Shown here in pieces: positions 60,506 to 64,000 of a DNA stretch of 64,000 bases. A model generated the notes under the pieces. That model saw only the letters and a list, made by a program, of their open reading frames with translations. It searched no databases and was not told the DNA's origin. Made by a program: the position numbers and the translations under genes. Each line of letters starts with the position of its first letter. The first letter of the stretch is position 1. Source of the stretch: Cypionkella psychrotolerans (lineage in GTDB: Bacteria > Pseudomonadota > Alphaproteobacteria > Rhodobacterales > Rhodobacteraceae); assembly GCF_001294535.1 (NCBI RefSeq), contig NZ_LGIC01000088.1:106378-170377 (forward strand), written 5' to 3'.

Positions 60506-60928
60506 TCACCCACCCTCTCTCCCGACGATCAGCTGTGGCACGCCGTCCGACGTCTGGCGATGCGAGCGGCCGTTTTCGTCGATCACAGACCGGATCTGGC
60601 TGCGCACGTTTGAGAAACTTTCGAACCGCACCACATCGACCGGGTGGTCGAAGCGGATTTCGATTTGCCGATGGGTGGACGGGCCCGACAGACCAACCAC
60701 CCGGCCAGAAAAAGCCTGGCCGAGGTAGTGGCCACGCACCCGGTCGCCAAGCGCAAGTTCCGGTGGCGCATTGCGCAGCGCCAATCTGGCATGCAGCGTG
60801 TTCCAGTCTTTGGCGCCGTGCTGGCGGGCAATCAACTCCAGCGCCTGGGCATGGCTGACGGCGTTGCCTTGGGCCTGAAGAGCTGCGCGCAGGGCTTTTG
60901 CCTGCGCTTTTGCCTCATCGATGGTCAT
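60506..60928 (-). CDS. Glyoxalase-superfamily small protein
   Basis: The ATG at 60928 overlaps the MATE stop (ATGA) and gives 140 residues (MTIDEAKAQAKALRAAL). A helical N-terminus containing LELIARQHGAKDWNTLHARL, the pattern of small proteins labelled glyoxalase-superfamily, is followed by a beta-rich domain (GDRVRGHYLGQAFSGRVVGL...). No metal ligands of a true glyoxalase I are apparent. Its function is unknown; coupling to the MATE exporter is the main hint. Confidence 0.65.
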   Translation of the reverse strand: MTIDEAKAQAKALRAALQAQGNAVSHAQALELIARQHGAKDWNTLHARLALRNAPPELALGDRVRGHYLGQAFSGRVVGLSGPSTHRQIEIRFDHPVDVVRFESFSNVRSQIRSVIDENGRSHRQTSDGVPQLIVGREGG

Positions 60929-62307
60929 GCCGCATCCTCCATACCAGACGCTTTCCCAGTAAGCAGGATGCCCCGTCCGATGACCAGCGCAATGAGCAGA
61001 ACAACCCCGTCCGCCATGGGAAAGGCCAGCCAGATGCCTTTCACCCCCAAAACGGCGGAAAGTCCAAGGATCATCATGGGCATCAGCAACCAAGGCTTCG
61101 CCAGGGTCAGCGCGGCCGTCCGTCCAGGTTGACCGAGCGCCTGGAAATACATGGCCAGCACAAGGATCGGGCCAGCGAATACGTAAAGCGCCAGCATGGG
61201 CCGAAGCATTGCGACAATCGCGATGGCCACCTGCGGATCGCTGCTGAACCAGCCGCCGACCATGTGTCCCGCGAGGAGTCCGGTCAGCGCCACCACAACA
61301 CACCACAAGAAGGCTGCAGCCATTGCCAGCCGCAGCGCCGCCATGGCCCGGTCGTCCCGCCCGGCCCCGGCGTTCTGGCCCGCGATGCCTTGCAAAGCCA
61401 ACGCAATCGCCAACTGCGGCAGAAAGGCCAGGCTCATAAGCCGTGTTACCCCGCCATAGGCCGCGATCAGCCTGTCATACTCTGCCGCGTGATGCCGCAG
61501 CGCCAGCATCGCTACGCTGGCGACCAAAGCGATTCCGAGGAAACTCAGACATAGGGGCAAGCCGAGGGTGATGATCCGGCTCCAGTTTGCAGCCCAGCGT
61601 TCTTGCCGCAGGATCCCGAGCGGCAACAGCCCGCGTCCTCGAGATCGCAGACCAAGAACCAGCGCGAGGCCAAGGACCTGCGCCGCCACCGTTCCCAGGG
61701 CGGAGCCTGCAATCCCGAGGCCAAGGATGACGATCCCCAGCCAATTCGCACCGATGTTGACCAGGTTCACCAAGACTGAAAGCGCGGCAACCGCGCCAGC
61801 ACGGCCCTCGACGCGCAGCGCGTCCGCGTGCAGGCCAAGGATGAGCTGAACTGGCGCAGCCAAGATCAGAATGGACAGGTAGGTCCACGTCGTCTCGGCG
61901 ACCTGCGCATTACCTGCGGCCAGCTCGATAAGCAGCGCCCGGCCGAAGACCGCCCAAAGCACCACCAGAAGGGCCGCAATCAACAACGCCAACCCATGCG
62001 CCCCGGCAAAGACCCGGGCCGCCGCGATGCGATCCCCCGCGCCCAGAGATCGCGCCAGCAAGCTTGACATGCCGCCGCCCGCCAGTGTCGCCAGCGCAGA
62101 CATCAGCATCACCGCCGGAAAGGCAAGGCTGACAGCCGCCAGCGCTTCGGCCCCGATGAAGCGTCCGACGAAGACGCCGTCGACCACGTTCAGAATACCA
62201 CCCATCGACATGACCACGGCCATGGGAAGGACGTTCAATAAAAACAGCCGCCCGATGGGGGCGGTCAGAAACGGATTGTCCTGTGGGACAGCGTGCCGGA
62301 CAGACAT
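60925..62307 (-). CDS. MATE-family efflux transporter
   Basis: The 460-residue protein has twelve hydrophobic helices in two repeats of six, with a typical start (PIGRLFLLNVLPMAVVMSMGGILNVVDGVFVGRFIGAEALAA...) and matching second-half blocks (LQGIAGQNAGAGRDDRA). MATE pumps export cationic drugs and metabolites in exchange for Na+ or H+. It overlaps the small downstream gene. It lies outside the IS-bracketed island. Confidence 0.92.
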   Translation of the reverse strand: MSVRHAVPQDNPFLTAPIGRLFLLNVLPMAVVMSMGGILNVVDGVFVGRFIGAEALAAVSLAFPAVMLMSALATLAGGGMSSLLARSLGAGDRIAAARVFAGAHGLALLIAALLVVLWAVFGRALLIELAAGNAQVAETTWTYLSILILAAPVQLILGLHADALRVEGRAGAVAALSVLVNLVNIGANWLGIVILGLGIAGSALGTVAAQVLGLALVLGLRSRGRGLLPLGILRQERWAANWSRIITLGLPLCLSFLGIALVASVAMLALRHHAAEYDRLIAAYGGVTRLMSLAFLPQLAIALALQGIAGQNAGAGRDDRAMAALRLAMAAAFLWCVVVALTGLLAGHMVGGWFSSDPQVAIAIVAMLRPMLALYVFAGPILVLAMYFQALGQPGRTAALTLAKPWLLMPMMILGLSAVLGVKGIWLAFPMADGVVLLIALVIGRGILLTGKASGMEDAA

Positions 62308-62736
62308 CGCTCACTCCTCTGATGAGGCATTTCAATATGGATGGGAGCCTGCATTGCCCACCACGCGAAATGCTTCGAGGGTGAGATGTCGTCGTGATCC
62401 GGGCTTCACCGTGACTTGCGTCCGCAGGCGGCAGGTGCCCGGCACCTAGCGCGCCATTTAACGCACCGGGGCAAGCGAGTCAATTGGATGAGGTCCGAGG
62501 TCGCGGCCACCGTTTCATCGCTTGGTGGTCCGGCAAGCGAAGTCGTCCGAGGAAACCTGCGCCGCTGAGCTGTCTCTGCCGCAAGGCACTCCCGTCCTAT
62601 AGGCGCCACATCCCCGCCTGACCGCGAAATGCGGCACCATTTTTCGAGTGGCAGCTTTGGAGGGCAACGCCTCGCAACACTATCGAGGCCAACCGTCAGC
62701 TTTGGGCTGGAAGGCACCAACAGCACCATAATTGCC
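62308..62736. other. Intergenic region without a supported gene
   Basis: About 430 bp between the MATE start and the LysR pseudogene. Open frames here are short and have no good start signals. The part near 62310-62400 should contain the MATE promoter. Confidence 0.4.
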
Positions 62737-63093
62737 CTAAGTGACCGCCTGTTCCTCGCCATCGCGCCGGACCGTCAAAACCTCGATAAGGCGACCATCT
62801 ACAAGATAGGGCCGCGCGAGGTCCTCTGGCACATGGGCAAGCCCCAGCCCGTCTACCGCCGCATTTAGCGCGGGCACGATGCTATTGAAGGTGAGCTGGC
62901 CCTCGACCCGCGCGTTGATTTCGCGGTGTCCCGAATTCAGTTCTCAGGCATAAATCCCGCCAGAGGTAGTCAGGCGCAGCATGATACAGTTGTGGTTTGT
63001 GAAATCCTCCGGCGTAACCGGAGCAAAGCGCCGTTCGATGTATGCCGGTGATCCCACGATTGCGAATCGCCAGTCGGGACCAATGCGCTGCAA
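62737..63093 (-). pseudogene. LysR-type regulator, C-terminal remnant
   Basis: The frame from 63093 reads LQRIGPDWRFAIVGSPAYIERR, PVTPEDFTNHNCIMLR and, after an in-frame TGA that replaces the usual Trp (GGIYA-stop-ELNSG), GQLTFNSIVPALNAAVDGLG and AHVPEDLARPYLVDGRLIEVL. These are the effector-domain blocks of LysR regulators. The DNA-binding half is missing, cut off by the transposon remnants to the right. The last residues of a normal LysR are also lost. Confidence 0.8.
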
Positions 63094-63107
63094 TCAATGA
63101 CGGTAAG

Positions 63108-63218
63108 CTAGGTATTCAGTCCCGGCATCCGGTGGATCGGGTTTAGGATGAATCGATCTGGCTCTGATGTCCAGATTTTGCAGATGTATGCGTAGGGCGT
63201 GAGGCCGTTCAGCGTCTT
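63108..63218 (-). mobile_element. IS481-family transposase, C-terminal remnant
   Basis: Leftward frame ending in TAG at 63108-63110: KTLNGLTPYAYICKIW, then TSEPDRFILNPIHRMPGLNT. This is the characteristic C-terminus of IS481-family transposases. The rest is absent; the IS21 element begins at about 63218. Confidence 0.8.
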
Positions 63219-64000
63219 GTGTGTCAATCAGCGTCGAATATTGAACAGGTAACAGCGTTCAATATTGATCAGTTTGGTCGCTGATTTTCTTGCGCTGTTT
63301 GAAGCGCCAGGAGTCGTTTCCGGTTTCGAGAATGTCGCAGTGGTGAGTTATGCGATCGAGGAGCGCAGTGGTCATCTTTGGGTCACCGAAGACCGTGACC
63401 CATTCGGCGAAGCTGAGATTGGTTGTGACGATGAGGGATGTCTTTTCGTAGAGTTGGCTGATGAGATGGAACAGCAGGGCGCCGCCAGAGGCCGGGAATG
63501 GCAGATAGCCCAACTCATCAAGAATGACCGCGTCGATCTGGGTGAGTTGCTTGGCCAGATTTCCGGCTTTGCCCTGAGCTTTTTCCCGTTCCAGAAGATT
63601 GACCAGATCGACGGCGTTGTAAAAGCGTATGCGCTTGCCGTGATGGATGGCGGCGACACCGAGTGCGATGGCAAGATGGGTTTTGCCGGTGCCTGTTCCC
63701 CCAACCAGGATCAGGTTGTGTGCCGTTTCCAGATAGTGACCCTTGGCCAACTCCTGAATGCGGGCACCGTCCAAGGGGGTTTCGCTCCAATCAAAACCGG
63801 TCAGATCACGATGGATGGGGAACCGCGCAGCTTTTAGCTGATAGCGCAGGCTGCGCGCCTGACGATCGGCTTGCTCGGCATCCAGCAACCGTAGCAAAAG
63901 GGCTTCGAGCGAGAGGGATTTGTTGCGCGGCGATTCCGCTTGCAGTTCTCGCCACGCGATTGCCATTCCGAACAATTGCAGGGACTTAAGCCGTGAGACG
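63218..64000 (-). mobile_element. IS21-family element, left end and helper gene (partial)
   Basis: The element continues past the right edge. Near the left end are repeated and inverted motifs (AATATTGAAC at about 63237-63246 and GTTCAATATT at about 63258-63267), as usual for IS21 terminal regions. It contains the istB-type gene; istA should lie beyond the window. Confidence 0.75.
63259..64000 (-). CDS. istB: IS21-family helper ATPase IstB, partial
   Basis: The frame stays open to the right edge ([20 protein letters not shown]), so the true start is outside. Visible are the AAA+ Walker [13 protein letters not shown], Walker [13 protein letters not shown] and sensor region [13 protein letters not shown], with the typical IstB end. 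IstB helps the IstA transposase choose and engage the target. The gene appears intact as far as it can be read. Confidence 0.92.
   Translation of the reverse strand, partial: VSRLKSLQLFGMAIAWRELQAESPRNKSLSLEALLLRLLDAEQADRQARSLRYQLKAARFPIHRDLTGFDWSETPLDGARIQELAKGHYLETAHNLILVGGTGTGKTHLAIALGVAAIHHGKRIRFYNAVDLVNLLEREKAQGKAGNLAKQLTQIDAVILDELGYLPFPASGGALLFHLISQLYEKTSLIVTTNLSFAEWVTVFGDPKMTTALLDRITHHCDILETGNDSWRFKQRKKISDQTDQY

Noticed and set aside
1..64000. CRISPR arrays, tRNA or rRNA genes, prophage structural genes, replication initiator (repABC/dnaA) genes
   Set aside because: None could be recognised by eye: no regularly spaced repeats, no cloverleaf-like sequence noticed and no characteristic proteins. 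A dedicated tRNA or covariance search was not possible here.

Overview
The window reads as alphaproteobacterial DNA of the Rhodobacteraceae/Paracoccaceae type. This rests on high GC with strong third-position GC, the protein flavour (YfcC-type arginine pathway carrier with arcABC, Acg-type nitroreductase, CbpA/CbpM, Frl genes with an ABC importer) and the insertion-sequence types. I cannot name a genus. A decayed mobC/relaxase block and several insertion sequences show that at least the right half is plasmid-derived or otherwise mobile. Whether the replicon is a chromosome, chromid or plasmid cannot be decided here.

Left part (1-10 kb). A truncated family-5 ABC solute-binding protein faces an AraC regulator and a cytosolic trehalase, which suggests alpha-glucoside uptake and use. 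A DUF4105 membrane protein follows, then a small envelope-stress unit (PspA/IM30 protein and YiaA-like membrane protein) divergent from a TetR regulator across three copies of TGAAC-N3-GTTCA. A GMC oxidoreductase overlaps an EamA permease.

Anaerobic block (10.2-25 kb). An efflux adaptor/FtsX permease/ATPase exporter, a DUF6544 protein, an Acg-type nitroreductase, a P-type ATPase and the arginine deiminase operon (carrier, arcA, arcB, arcC, plus a zinc alcohol dehydrogenase) lie among FNR-type boxes. Two boxes sit exactly 41.5 bp upstream of the start expected from a -10 hexamer. One of these lies between the P-type ATPase and the arc carrier and looks bidirectional. The block ends in a Crp/Fnr regulator broken by three frameshifts, followed by the cbpA/cbpM chaperone pair.

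Middle (27-40 kb). A tryptophan-monooxygenase/L-amino-acid-oxidase-type flavoprotein and two SDR dehydrogenases come before a fructoselysine (Amadori product) locus: GntR/UTRA regulator, polar amino acid ABC importer, FAD amine oxidase, FrlD-type kinase and FrlB-type deglycase. TGTTGT/ACAACA operators lie at its promoters. A D-aminopeptidase follows.

Mobile and catabolic part (40-64 kb). A compact leftward block holds a phosphoesterase, a 27-codon ORF, an uncharacterised protein, a soluble AAA+/M41 protease, a relaxase and MobC; several of its genes are frameshifted. A decayed IS5-family element follows. A 14-kb catabolic island comes next: ferredoxin reductase, 6-hydroxynicotinate-reductase-like Fe-S protein, two tandem DUF1185/AA_synth proteins, two MarR regulators, two isochorismatase-fold hydrolases, a five-gene HAAT-type ABC importer, FdxA, and a Rieske oxygenase with its reductase. 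A second IS5-family remnant in opposite orientation closes it, so the island is bracketed like a composite transposon. The gene content suggests oxidative and reductive breakdown of a nitrogen-containing (possibly pyridine-type) ring, but the substrate is not known from sequence. The right end holds a glyoxalase-superfamily/MATE pair, a LysR pseudogene, an IS481 remnant and the edge of an IS21 element.
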